From an uncultured Sutterellaceae bacterium (lineage in GTDB: Bacteria; Pseudomonadota; Gammaproteobacteria; Burkholderiales; Burkholderiaceae_F), in assembly GCA_947253615.1 (NCBI GenBank), contig CAMYAA010000067.1, forward strand, positions 1 to 6,240: a stretch of 6,240 nt of DNA, in the 5' to 3' direction. Both the position numbers and the translations under genes were made by a program. The notes below the pieces were generated by a model. That model saw nothing but the letters and a program-made list of their open reading frames with translations, searched no databases and had not been told where the DNA came from. Below, in pieces: positions 1-5,808 of this stretch; position 1 is the first letter of the stretch, and each line of letters starts with the position of its first letter.

Positions 1-48
1 CGAGATCTAGTACGGTCTCGTGGGCTCGGAGATGTGTATAAGAGACAG
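1..48 (+). other. Untrimmed Illumina Nextera adapter (artefact, not genomic)
   Basis: Bases 1-6 (CGAGAT) match the 3' end of the P7 primer. Bases 7-14 (CTAGTACG) match the adapter form of Nextera i7 index N702. Bases 15-29 match the Nextera read-2 linker, and 30-48 are the 19-bp Tn5 mosaic end, AGATGTGTATAAGAGACAG. Genomic sequence begins at base 49. Translating through this segment gives the peptide MGSEMCIRDR, which should not be annotated as protein. The identification rests on recalled adapter sequences and the match is complete over all 48 bases. Confidence 0.98.
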
Positions 49-49
49 G

Positions 50-1120
50 GTCCACATGGGCCTGATGGGCTGGGCGAGTCCTGCCTGGATTGGGTCGGTC
101 TACGATGAAGTGAGCCCCGCGGAGCGTCTGGCCTCTCAGGGCCTCAAAGCCTATTGTGCCCACCCCTTACTTCGTACGGTCTCGCTCGAGCGTCATGCCT
201 ACGTGCCCTATAGTACGGAGGACTTTTCACGCATTCGCGCTCAGCTCCCTCAAGACTATCCTTGTGTTGTTCGAGCTCCGCTTCATTGGACCAATCCCAC
301 GCTTCGTGATCGACAAGGGCGTGCACTCGGGCCCAATCCCGACTTTTTGAATTTTGAAAAAGCTCAAGCGAGCACGATCACGGCCCCGCTCTCGGGGTTA
401 GGACCGCATTTTAAGGTGCTCATGATCGAGATTGGGCGCTTTGAACCCAAGGACATTGATGACGCGCAGGCGCGTTTAGCTATTTTAGAGAAGGTCCTGG
501 CGTATTTAGCCCAGGTGCGTGAGGCCTTACCGACGAGTGTGATCGTGGGGATTGAGTGGCGCAATCAAGTCTTTGTGACGCCTCGGATGTTAAAGGGGAT
601 TTACGAACTCAATATTGTTCCGATCATGGGACTTCATCCCTCGCTAAGGCCAGCGCTTCAGCAGCAAAGGGCGCTTCAATTTTATTATCGACTCCATGAG
701 GACGCCTCGCTCAAAGCTTCAGGCCCTGAACCCTTGACTTTGCCCTTGACTGAGGGTGACGAACCAGAAGAAACCGAGGAGGAGCGTGCGGCTCGGCTCG
801 ATCCATTGCATCGCAATTGGATTCGTTTTACGCGTCCGCTATTGATTCGTTGGAGTTTGTCTAGCGTGTTAGCCAAGCCTGAGGTGTCGGGCCGTTCACC
901 GACGCCGCCGCGGCTGGTCCGCGACTTAATTACGCGTTCGTTATTAGCGCTCTTACTTTGGCAAGCGGCCGTTTCGAAAGTCCCGGCCTTCTTTGTTGTG
1001 GGCAACAAGGCCGAAGGTTTAGCGAGTGAAACGCTCTTTGCCATTGCCGAAGAACTCGATCGCGTGCGAGCCAAAGAAGTGGCTCGCGCGGATTGGGAGT
1101 TTGGTCCTTTAGAAGACTGA
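50..1120 (+). CDS. DUF72 (YecE-like) family protein, 5' truncated
   Basis: This is a DUF72/YecE-like protein, a TIM-barrel-like family whose biochemical role is not established. The visible N-terminus VHMGLMGWASPAW matches the family opening (iGtsGWsyp.W). It is followed by HPLLRTVSLERHAY in place of the usual VEiNsTFY strand, then VVRAPLHWTN (family vKAPr.iTh). GIEWRN (about 548-565) corresponds to the vE.R strand, RPLLIRW to the (g)pLvvRW strand, and NKAEG (1004-1018) to the conserved NN..eG.ap near the C-terminus. About 356 residues are visible; only the first few appear to be missing, replaced by the adapter. An in-frame GTG at 20 lies inside the adapter and is not a start. ATG 56 could be read as a start, but it would fall inside the first conserved strand. 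An acidic stretch (about 754-798, EGDEPEETEEERAARLD) lies between barrel elements. The stop at 1118-1120 overlaps the convergent nitroreductase gene. Family call is firm; function is unknown. Confidence 0.85.
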   Translation, partial: VHMGLMGWASPAWIGSVYDEVSPAERLASQGLKAYCAHPLLRTVSLERHAYVPYSTEDFSRIRAQLPQDYPCVVRAPLHWTNPTLRDRQGRALGPNPDFLNFEKAQASTITAPLSGLGPHFKVLMIEIGRFEPKDIDDAQARLAILEKVLAYLAQVREALPTSVIVGIEWRNQVFVTPRMLKGIYELNIVPIMGLHPSLRPALQQQRALQFYYRLHEDASLKASGPEPLTLPLTEGDEPEETEEERAARLDPLHRNWIRFTRPLLIRWSLSSVLAKPEVSGRSPTPPRLVRDLITRSLLALLLWQAAVSKVPAFFVVGNKAEGLASETLFAIAEELDRVRAKEVARADWEFGPLED

Positions 1121-1663
1121 GAGGACGGGCGTTTCGCTCGGGGTGAAGCGCTCTTCGGGCAGGGGTGTTTCGGGGCGTCCGATCATGATGAAGGCGTGGA
1201 GTTTTTCCGTCGCGACATCAAAGAGGGGATTTTCAAAAGTAATCGCTCGACTCGTGACGATTTTCCCGACGTAGCCCAGGGCGGTGAGCCCAAGCATCAC
1301 ATTTTGAAAACTCGAGCCAATACTCATCAAGCGTTCTTGGGCGAGAACGGGGCTGAGTTGGGCATCCGTATGCGTTTCAATAATCGCGAGCATAGACGGG
1401 GCTTTTAAGGCCTTGCTACGGGCACGTTCAACTTTATCCGGCGGTGTTCCTGGTTCGAGCGAGCGCTCAAAAAGATCGGCGAGGGCATCGCGCGATTCGA
1501 TGAGGCAATAGCGAACGGGGACATGGGCTTCGTGACAAGGCACTTTGAGTGCAGCTTGGCACAGGAGCTCGAGTTCTTCACGGCTCGGTCCGGGAGCACA
1601 TTGATGTTTAGCGCCCACGCTATGGCGTGAAGCGATGATCGTTAATAGGTCCTGAATATTCAT
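1109..1663 (-). CDS. YdjA-like nitroreductase family protein
   Basis: A 184-residue FMN-dependent nitroreductase-fold protein. It is the same size as E. coli YdjA (183 aa) and resembles it from end to end. Members are usually cytoplasmic NAD(P)H-dependent flavoproteins acting on nitro compounds or quinones, and the physiological substrate is normally unknown. Visible features are the N-terminal SRHSV (residues 12-16, family RRS, FMN phosphate contact), the VPCHEAHVPV segment (41-50, family aPdH...qPW), the KALKAP segment (84-89), the helix GSSFQNVMLGLTALGY (116-131, family G...qN..LaA.alG), and a C-terminal TPSETPVLSVF like the YdjA tail. The start chosen is ATG 1663. An in-frame ATG at 1720 would add 19 poorly conserved residues ahead of the first family helix. 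Neither start has a good Shine-Dalgarno. The aromatic of the qPW motif and the Trp of the gi.WrTG motif are both absent, so substrate or flavin contacts may differ. Confidence 0.85.
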   Translation of the reverse strand: MNIQDLLTIIASRHSVGAKHQCAPGPSREELELLCQAALKVPCHEAHVPVRYCLIESRDALADLFERSLEPGTPPDKVERARSKALKAPSMLAIIETHTDAQLSPVLAQERLMSIGSSFQNVMLGLTALGYVGKIVTSRAITFENPLFDVATEKLHAFIMIGRPETPLPEERFTPSETPVLSVF

Positions 1664-1686
1664 AAGACTATCGATTTTGAAGAAAT

Positions 1687-1701
1687 GGAGGCGCGGCCTC
1701 C
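1687..1701. repeat. Inverted repeat, GC-rich hairpin in divergent spacer
   Basis: A perfect 6-bp inverted repeat, GGAGGC-GCG-GCCTCC, lies 24-38 bases upstream of the nitroreductase ATG in the spacer between divergent genes. On the minus strand it would form a small GC-only hairpin in the nitroreductase leader. It has no T-tract, so it is not an intrinsic terminator. It could be an operator or a leader structure; chance is also possible in this GC range. Confidence 0.4.
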
Positions 1702-1806
1702 TGTTTGACTCGTCGCGCATCGAAGGGCGCGTCGTTGATGTAACGATACAACTTTTTTGGCTCGGGGTGATTAAAATGTGGGGATCTCAAGAAAATTCAA
1801 GCGGCT

Positions 1807-1811
1807 GGAGG
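1807..1811 (+). promoter_or_regulatory. Shine-Dalgarno deciding the thioesterase start
   Basis: GGAGG lies 8 bases upstream of GTG 1820, near-ideal spacing. The upstream in-frame GTG at 1778 overlaps an ATG in another frame, and would add 14 basic residues that do not resemble the family N-terminus. This site is therefore the main reason for placing the start at 1820. Confidence 0.75.
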
Positions 1812-1819
1812 CCCACAAA

Positions 1820-2269
1820 GTGAAGGTATATTCTCAAAAATTTCGTATTCGTTGGAGTCATGTGGATGCCGCGGGTATTGTGTATCACCCTCAGTATTTT
1901 GTGATTTTAAATGGCTTAATGGAAGACTTTTTCCGTGATGTGGTCGGGGTGAGTTATCGCGAAAGCATTGCCTCGGGCATGGGCTATCCGATTGTTCAAG
2001 CGAGTGCGGAATTTCCTCGTCCGAGCAAGGTCGATGATGAAGTGACGCTCCATTTGTGGATTGAGCACTTGGGCCAGACCTCGATGGGCTTTGGCATGAG
2101 TATCGTGGGCGAGGATGGTGTTCGTGTGTTGGCGAAAGAAACCTGTGTGTACGTTCAACGCGTGGACGGGGATCGTATGCAAAAGCATGCGTTGCCCGAT
2201 GCGGTTCGCACGATTTGTGAAGCGTACTTAGCCACTGAGGCCGAGGTGGAAGCTTTTCATCGTCAATAA
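1820..2269 (+). CDS. Acyl-CoA thioesterase, hotdog fold (YbgC/4HBT type)
   Basis: A 149-residue single hotdog-domain protein of the 4-hydroxybenzoyl-CoA thioesterase/YbgC superfamily. These cytoplasmic enzymes hydrolyse acyl-CoA (or aryl-CoA) thioesters and act as dimers or tetramers. The signature HVDAAGIVYHPQYF (residues 14-27) carries the likely catalytic Asp16 and the family G-(I/V)-V-(Y/F)...Y pattern. It is followed by the long hotdog helix (about 28-45) and the strands AEFPRPSKVDDEVTLHLWI (63-81) and VLAKETCVYVQRV (103-115), typical of the beta-sheet. The C-terminus is helical (about 125-147). The start at GTG 1820 gives MKVYSQKFRIRWSHVD, the usual length and beginning for the family, and has a strong Shine-Dalgarno. 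The gene is divergent from the nitroreductase and convergent with murI, so it is probably transcribed alone. There is no tol-pal neighbourhood, so the symbol ybgC is not justified. The specific acyl substrate cannot be told from sequence. Confidence 0.88.
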   Translation: MKVYSQKFRIRWSHVDAAGIVYHPQYFVILNGLMEDFFRDVVGVSYRESIASGMGYPIVQASAEFPRPSKVDDEVTLHLWIEHLGQTSMGFGMSIVGEDGVRVLAKETCVYVQRVDGDRMQKHALPDAVRTICEAYLATEAEVEAFHRQ

Positions 2270-2289
2270 GGCGCGTTAGCCGCCGCTAC

Positions 2290-2347
2290 AAAAAAACTCC
2301 CGACGATTCCGACCGAGAAAAAAAGGAAGGACTGCGGGAGTTTTTTT
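2290..2347. terminator. Bidirectional rho-independent terminator (thioesterase / murI)
   Basis: The arms AAAAAAACTCCCG (2290-2302) and CGGGAGTTTTTTT (2335-2347) are perfect reverse complements. They place a 7-T tract after a GC stem on both strands. The 32-base loop is long and holds a possible inner helix (TTCC 2307-2310 with GGAA 2325-2328). The site lies 20 bases after the thioesterase stop and 15 bases beyond the murI stop, so it can serve both convergent genes. Confidence 0.9.
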
Positions 2348-2362
2348 CTGGGGCCTAGGCGA

Positions 2363-3157
2363 CTATTCCAGGCACAAGAAGTGGGCTTTTTCACCCACGA
2401 TCGTACTCAAAATATGATCACGCGTCGCGTTAGGGCCTGAGGTGATATAGGTCACCGTACCGTCACCCTCACGGGTGGTGTGTAATTTCTTTTTGGTCAA
2501 TAAGTTGGCCAATTTCTTCGCGATTAAGCCCGAGGGTTCCACGAAGGTCACGTCGGGGAATTCTTTTTGAAGGGGCTCGATTAAGAAGGGATAGTGCGTA
2601 CAGGCCAATGCAATCGTATCGACTTGGGCGGCCTTTAAAGGGGCCGTGAGTTCACGAATGACGGCCTGGGTGGCTTCACTCGTGAAGTCGCCCATTTCCA
2701 CGCGTTCCATCAGGCCCGAACAGGCTATGTCGGTAATGTCAATCTTCGTTTTATAGGAACGACGAAGGGCATTATAGGTTTTGCTGTGGACCGTTTTTTG
2801 GGTGGCCATCAAGCCCACTTTACCGTTGCGGGTGGTGTTTTTGGCGAGGGCGAGTGGCGGCATGATGCCGATCACGGGGATCGGGAGCATTTTTTCCAAC
2901 GTTTTATGCATCATCGTCGAGGCGGTATTGCACGCGAGGACGATCACTTTCACTTCTTTGCGCAACAAGCGATCGACCAAGAAGAGGATACGCTGCTCGA
3001 GACTTTCGTCATCCTTATCGCCCCAAGGTGCGTTTTCGCAGTCGGCGATATAGACGAAGTTTTCATGGGGGAGTTGTTGGCGTAAGGCGCGGAGTACTGA
3101 GAGGCCTCCAAAGCCTGAGTCCAAAACCCCAATGGGATGCGAAGAATCAGCGGTCAT
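2363..3157 (-). CDS. murI: Glutamate racemase
   Basis: Cofactor-independent glutamate racemase, 264 residues, the usual length. It interconverts L- and D-glutamate in the cytoplasm to supply D-Glu for the peptidoglycan stem peptide. All diagnostic motifs are present: GVLDSGFGGLSV (residues 10-21, with Asp13 and Ser14 at the active site), the first catalytic cysteine in ACNTAS (Cys76), GIMPP at 97-101, and the second catalytic cysteine and histidine in ALACTHYPFL (Cys186, His188). The normal PYG.K segment reads PWGDK (residues 44-48), a Tyr-to-Trp change beside the substrate pocket. ATG 3157 puts 8 residues before the first motif, as expected, but no Shine-Dalgarno is visible upstream (the leader is A-rich). 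The gene is divergent from the aldehyde dehydrogenase, convergent with the thioesterase, and ends 15 bases from a shared terminator. No other cell-wall gene is adjacent. Confidence 0.97.
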   Translation of the reverse strand: MTADSSHPIGVLDSGFGGLSVLRALRQQLPHENFVYIADCENAPWGDKDDESLEQRILFLVDRLLRKEVKVIVLACNTASTMMHKTLEKMLPIPVIGIMPPLALAKNTTRNGKVGLMATQKTVHSKTYNALRRSYKTKIDITDIACSGLMERVEMGDFTSEATQAVIRELTAPLKAAQVDTIALACTHYPFLIEPLQKEFPDVTFVEPSGLIAKKLANLLTKKKLHTTREGDGTVTYITSGPNATRDHILSTIVGEKAHFLCLE

Positions 3158-3317
3158 TTTTAAGGGTTCGCTTGTTGAGTGCCCAAAGGCAGCGGATAAG
3201 TGTTTTTTCTAAAAGTCTAAAGCCTGCTATTTTAATCTTTAGCGAACGTTTTGGGCGAGAATTTTCAATTTTAACGCGTTCAACGAGAACGAACCCCGAT
3301 CCTTTGTATGGGTATTT

Positions 3318-3345
3318 TTGAGCCTGGCGGGATCAATGCGATAAT
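3318..3345 (+). promoter_or_regulatory. Sigma70-like promoter of the aldehyde dehydrogenase gene
   Basis: The -35 element TTGAGC (3318-3323) and the -10 element GATAAT (3340-3345) are 16 bases apart. They match the consensus at 4/6 and 5/6 positions. Transcription would start near 3352, giving a leader of only about 20 bases before ATG 3373. This is the clearest promoter in the window. The rest of the spacer (3158-3317) is AT-rich and presumably also holds the murI promoter, but I could not pick a convincing pair on the minus strand. Confidence 0.6.
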
Positions 3346-3353
3346 GGGGGAAA

Positions 3354-3367
3354 TTTCCTCGAGGAAA
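3354..3367. promoter_or_regulatory. 14-bp perfect palindrome at predicted transcript start, overlapping the RBS
   Basis: TTTCCTCGAGGAAA is a perfect 14-base palindrome just downstream of the predicted -10 and at about +3 to +16. Its right half contains the Shine-Dalgarno GAGG (3361-3364), 8 bases from ATG 3373. A dimeric repressor bound here would block transcription of the aldehyde dehydrogenase gene. As RNA it has no loop, so a hairpin is less likely. Operator function is inference; the RBS role is well supported. Confidence 0.45.
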
Positions 3368-3372
3368 AACAC

Positions 3373-4788
3373 ATGGTGTTTTCGAAAAATTATATTGATG
3401 GGGCCTGGGTGAATCCGCAAGGTCAAGGCATGATTGCGGTTGAAAATCCCTTTACCCATGAGACGATTGCGAGCGTTCCTGAGAGCAATCTCGACGATGT
3501 GAATTTAGCGGTGAGTGCAGCGCGTCGAGCCTATCGTGCTTGGTCGGAAAGTTCGATGGCTGAGCGTGTGGAAAAAATGCAAGCGATGCTCGCGTATTTA
3601 AAAACGCAAGCGGATCGTATTGTGGAACTTGAAGTGGCCGAATTGGGCTCGCCCAAAGCGTTTACGCGTGTGGCCCATTGTGAGTATCAATTTGAACGCA
3701 TTCGCTCGTACATTGAAGTGGCACAACAAATCGCCTTTTCCGAAGCGTTCCCGCATTCGCTCGTGGAGCGCGAAAGCGTGGGCGTGGTGGTCGCCATTAC
3801 GCCGTGGAATTACCCGTTAGGGCAGCTCGTGCAGAAAGTGATCCCGGCGATTTTGATGGGCAATACCGTCATTATGAAACCGAGTCAGGTCACGCCCTTG
3901 ACGGCCTTTATTTTGATGGAGGCTTTTGATCATGCGGGCTTCCCCAAAGGGGTGTTAAACCTCGTCTCGGGGCGCGGCTCTCAATTGGGCGATGCCTTTG
4001 CGTGTCATCGCGACGTGGATATGGTGAGTTTCACGGGCTCGACCTCGGTGGGCATTGAGCTCTCGCGCAAAGCCTTAGGCACGATGAAGCGTATTAGTTT
4101 AGAGCTCGGCGGGAAGTCCCCTGCGGTGTGGTTAAAGTCGGAGGACTACGAGCCCTACGTGACGCAATTGATGAATTCGATCTTTTTGAATTCGGGGCAG
4201 ACCTGTACGGCGCTTTCTCGTTTGATTGTGCCGCGTGAAGATCTCGAGACCATTAAAGCGCTTTTAAAGAAGCACGTGAGTGAGTATCGTGTGGGCGACC
4301 CGATGGACCCGACGGTGAAAGTGGGGCCCATGGCTACGGCCTCTCAATATCGCAAAGTCTGTGAGTACATTGCGTTAGGGGTGGAAGAAGGTGCTCAATT
4401 GTTGACGGGCACGGTTCCTGATCCCAAGGCCGAGGCTTACTTTGTCGAGCCGACGATTTTTGTGGACGTGAAAAACTCGATGCGCATTGCTCAAGAAGAA
4501 ATTTTTGGGCCCGTGCTTTGTGTGTTGACCTATGACTCGTTAGAAGAAGCCATTGACATCGCTAACGATACGGTCTATGGGCTCAATGCGGCGGTGAATG
4601 CGCCTACTCAAGAGGCGGCCCTTGCCGTGGCACGACGCATTAAGGCGGGCAACGTCTATGTGAACAATGCCCCTCGTGACGTCTATGCTCCCTTTGGCGG
4701 GTACAAAGAAAGTGGTTTAGGTCGCGAAGGCGGGCTCTACGGCTTATTGGAATTCACGCAATTAAAGGCCCTCTTTGTGAAGGCTTAA
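3373..4788 (+). CDS. NAD(P)-dependent aldehyde dehydrogenase
   Basis: A 471-residue member of the aldehyde dehydrogenase superfamily, full length. It is a soluble, oligomeric enzyme oxidising an aldehyde to the carboxylate with NAD(P)+. Catalytic and cofactor residues are all seen: Asn146 in PWNYP, Lys169 in MKPSQ, the FTGST loop (220-224), the general base Glu244 in LELGGKSP, the nucleophile Cys278 in SGQTC, and Glu376 in QEEIFGP. The C-terminal PFGGYKESGLGREGG (440-454) is also typical. The start has an SD (GAGG) 8 bases upstream and begins MVFSKNYIDGAW, the normal family opening. The gene has its own promoter and a terminator 20 bases after the stop, so it is probably monocistronic. No alcohol dehydrogenase, decarboxylase or transporter lies in the same operon to reveal the substrate, so a more specific name is not justified. 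Confidence 0.95.
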   Translation: MVFSKNYIDGAWVNPQGQGMIAVENPFTHETIASVPESNLDDVNLAVSAARRAYRAWSESSMAERVEKMQAMLAYLKTQADRIVELEVAELGSPKAFTRVAHCEYQFERIRSYIEVAQQIAFSEAFPHSLVERESVGVVVAITPWNYPLGQLVQKVIPAILMGNTVIMKPSQVTPLTAFILMEAFDHAGFPKGVLNLVSGRGSQLGDAFACHRDVDMVSFTGSTSVGIELSRKALGTMKRISLELGGKSPAVWLKSEDYEPYVTQLMNSIFLNSGQTCTALSRLIVPREDLETIKALLKKHVSEYRVGDPMDPTVKVGPMATASQYRKVCEYIALGVEEGAQLLTGTVPDPKAEAYFVEPTIFVDVKNSMRIAQEEIFGPVLCVLTYDSLEEAIDIANDTVYGLNAAVNAPTQEAALAVARRIKAGNVYVNNAPRDVYAPFGGYKESGLGREGGLYGLLEFTQLKALFVKA

Positions 4789-4807
4789 GCGCGAGCATTA
4801 CGCCAAG

Positions 4808-4857
4808 AAAAAAGCGAGCACTCTCGAGACGATGTCGAAAGGAGGCTCGCTTTTTTT
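4808..4857. terminator. Bidirectional rho-independent terminator (aldehyde dehydrogenase / EamA)
   Basis: AAAAAAGCGAGC (4808-4819) pairs with GCTCGCTTTTTT (4845-4856); a seventh T follows at 4857. The stem can be extended inward across one unpaired A by CTC 4821-4823 with GAG 4842-4844, and an inner TCGA/TCGA pairing is also possible. The hairpin sits 20 bases after the aldehyde dehydrogenase stop and 18 bases beyond the transporter stop, so it serves both convergent genes. Confidence 0.9.
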
Positions 4858-4875
4858 ACGCCTTAAAGGTTCGGA

Positions 4876-5808
4876 TTACGCCGGTTTTGTGGGGCGCTTA
4901 AACCAGCGCGTTAAGGTGTCGTTCACGACTTTGAGTTCGCTAATAATGATGGCGGCCACGATTAAGCTCCCGCCCAAGAGGCCGGAGATTCCCAAGCGTT
5001 CACCGACAAAGTAACCGATGATCGCGGCAAACACACTTTCCATGGCAAAGACGATGGCGGCACGATCCGGCGAGATAAAGCGCTGCGCCCAGGATAAGAG
5101 CACTTGCACGACCGCGACGATCGTGCCTAACCAGAGCATACAAAGCGCTAAATTCCACGTGGGGGTAATGCCCTTGTGTACTAACCCCGTCCCGAGGGCG
5201 ATGGGGTAAAAGCATAGGCCAATCGCCGTGACCCAAACGAGTTGGGTGAACGCTAAGTGGCGCGCTTCGCATTTCGGGGCGTAGCGACCCACGACGATAA
5301 TTTCAATGGCTGAGAAAAAGGCCGAGGCAATCGTGACGATTTCGCCCCAGTTATTTTCAAAGGTCATCGTGAAGGGGTTCGCCAAGAGGATGAGCCCGGC
5401 GAAGGCGATGATCACCCCTAAAATCGCTCCCGCTTGGGGCGCTTTGGAATAGACCATCCACATTAAGAGCGGGGTAAATGGCACATAAAGGGCCATTAAA
5501 AAGCCGGATTCCGAACTCGATAAGGTCACGAGCCCCATGGTGTTGGTGAGGTACGTGATAAAAATCCAAAAGCCACTCATGGCACCAGCGAGCCAGGTCG
5601 AGCGGGGAATTCGAAAGAGGTCTTTACCGATCAACGGGAGCAGTAAAAGGAGTCCGCAGCCAAAGCGCATGATCACAAGCGCGTAGGGATTGGTGTCTTC
5701 CAGGGCCGTGGACACCGTAATAAAAGAGCTTCCCCAGAAAAAAGTGGCCAAAATCAAGGCCATGAGGGGAAGAAGAGCCTCTAATCGTGGAGAGAGACGT
5801 GAACGCAT
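4876..5808 (-). CDS. EamA/DMT-superfamily transporter, 10 TM
   Basis: An integral inner-membrane protein of 310 residues in the drug/metabolite transporter superfamily, made of two EamA repeats with ten predicted helices. These lie at about 11-31, 42-60, 71-93, 97-119, 124-144, 154-173, 184-206, 218-240, 247-267 and 272-290. Repeat 1 opens with the hallmark ATFFWGSSFI (21-30), and TM4 carries SGFLMALYVPFTPLL (101-115). Repeat 2 ends with SPDRAAIVFAMESVFAAI (246-263) and the GE(R)LG turn (269-273), the family's most conserved segment. The C-terminal tail is basic (RWFKRPTK), predicting a cytoplasmic end. Members move small metabolites, amino acids or purine-like compounds; the substrate here cannot be told. 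The start is ATG 5808, the only one fitting the N-terminus, with at best a weak RBS. It ends 18 bases from a shared terminator and is separated from the upstream ArsC-like gene by that gene's own terminator. Confidence 0.92.
   Translation of the reverse strand: MRSRLSPRLEALLPLMALILATFFWGSSFITVSTALEDTNPYALVIMRFGCGLLLLLPLIGKDLFRIPRSTWLAGAMSGFWIFITYLTNTMGLVTLSSSESGFLMALYVPFTPLLMWMVYSKAPQAGAILGVIIAFAGLILLANPFTMTFENNWGEIVTIASAFFSAIEIIVVGRYAPKCEARHLAFTQLVWVTAIGLCFYPIALGTGLVHKGITPTWNLALCMLWLGTIVAVVQVLLSWAQRFISPDRAAIVFAMESVFAAIIGYFVGERLGISGLLGGSLIVAAIIISELKVVNDTLTRWFKRPTKPA

Noticed and set aside
20..55. GTG 20 as the start of the DUF72 protein
   Set aside because: It lies in the Nextera adapter; residues MGSEMCIRDR are a translation of synthetic DNA.
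1664..1720. N-terminal extension of the nitroreductase from ATG 1720
   Set aside because: The extra 19 residues do not resemble the family, which begins directly at the MNIQDLL helix; no better RBS at 1720; length from 1663 equals YdjA.
1778..1819. GTG 1778 as thioesterase start
   Set aside because: No well-placed RBS, a non-family basic extension, and a strong SD exists for GTG 1820, giving the usual family N-terminus.
3028..3321. 97-residue plus-strand frame running from inside murI into the divergent spacer
   Set aside because: It mostly shadows murI on the opposite strand, has a highly basic, low-information composition, and no RBS or recognisable domain.
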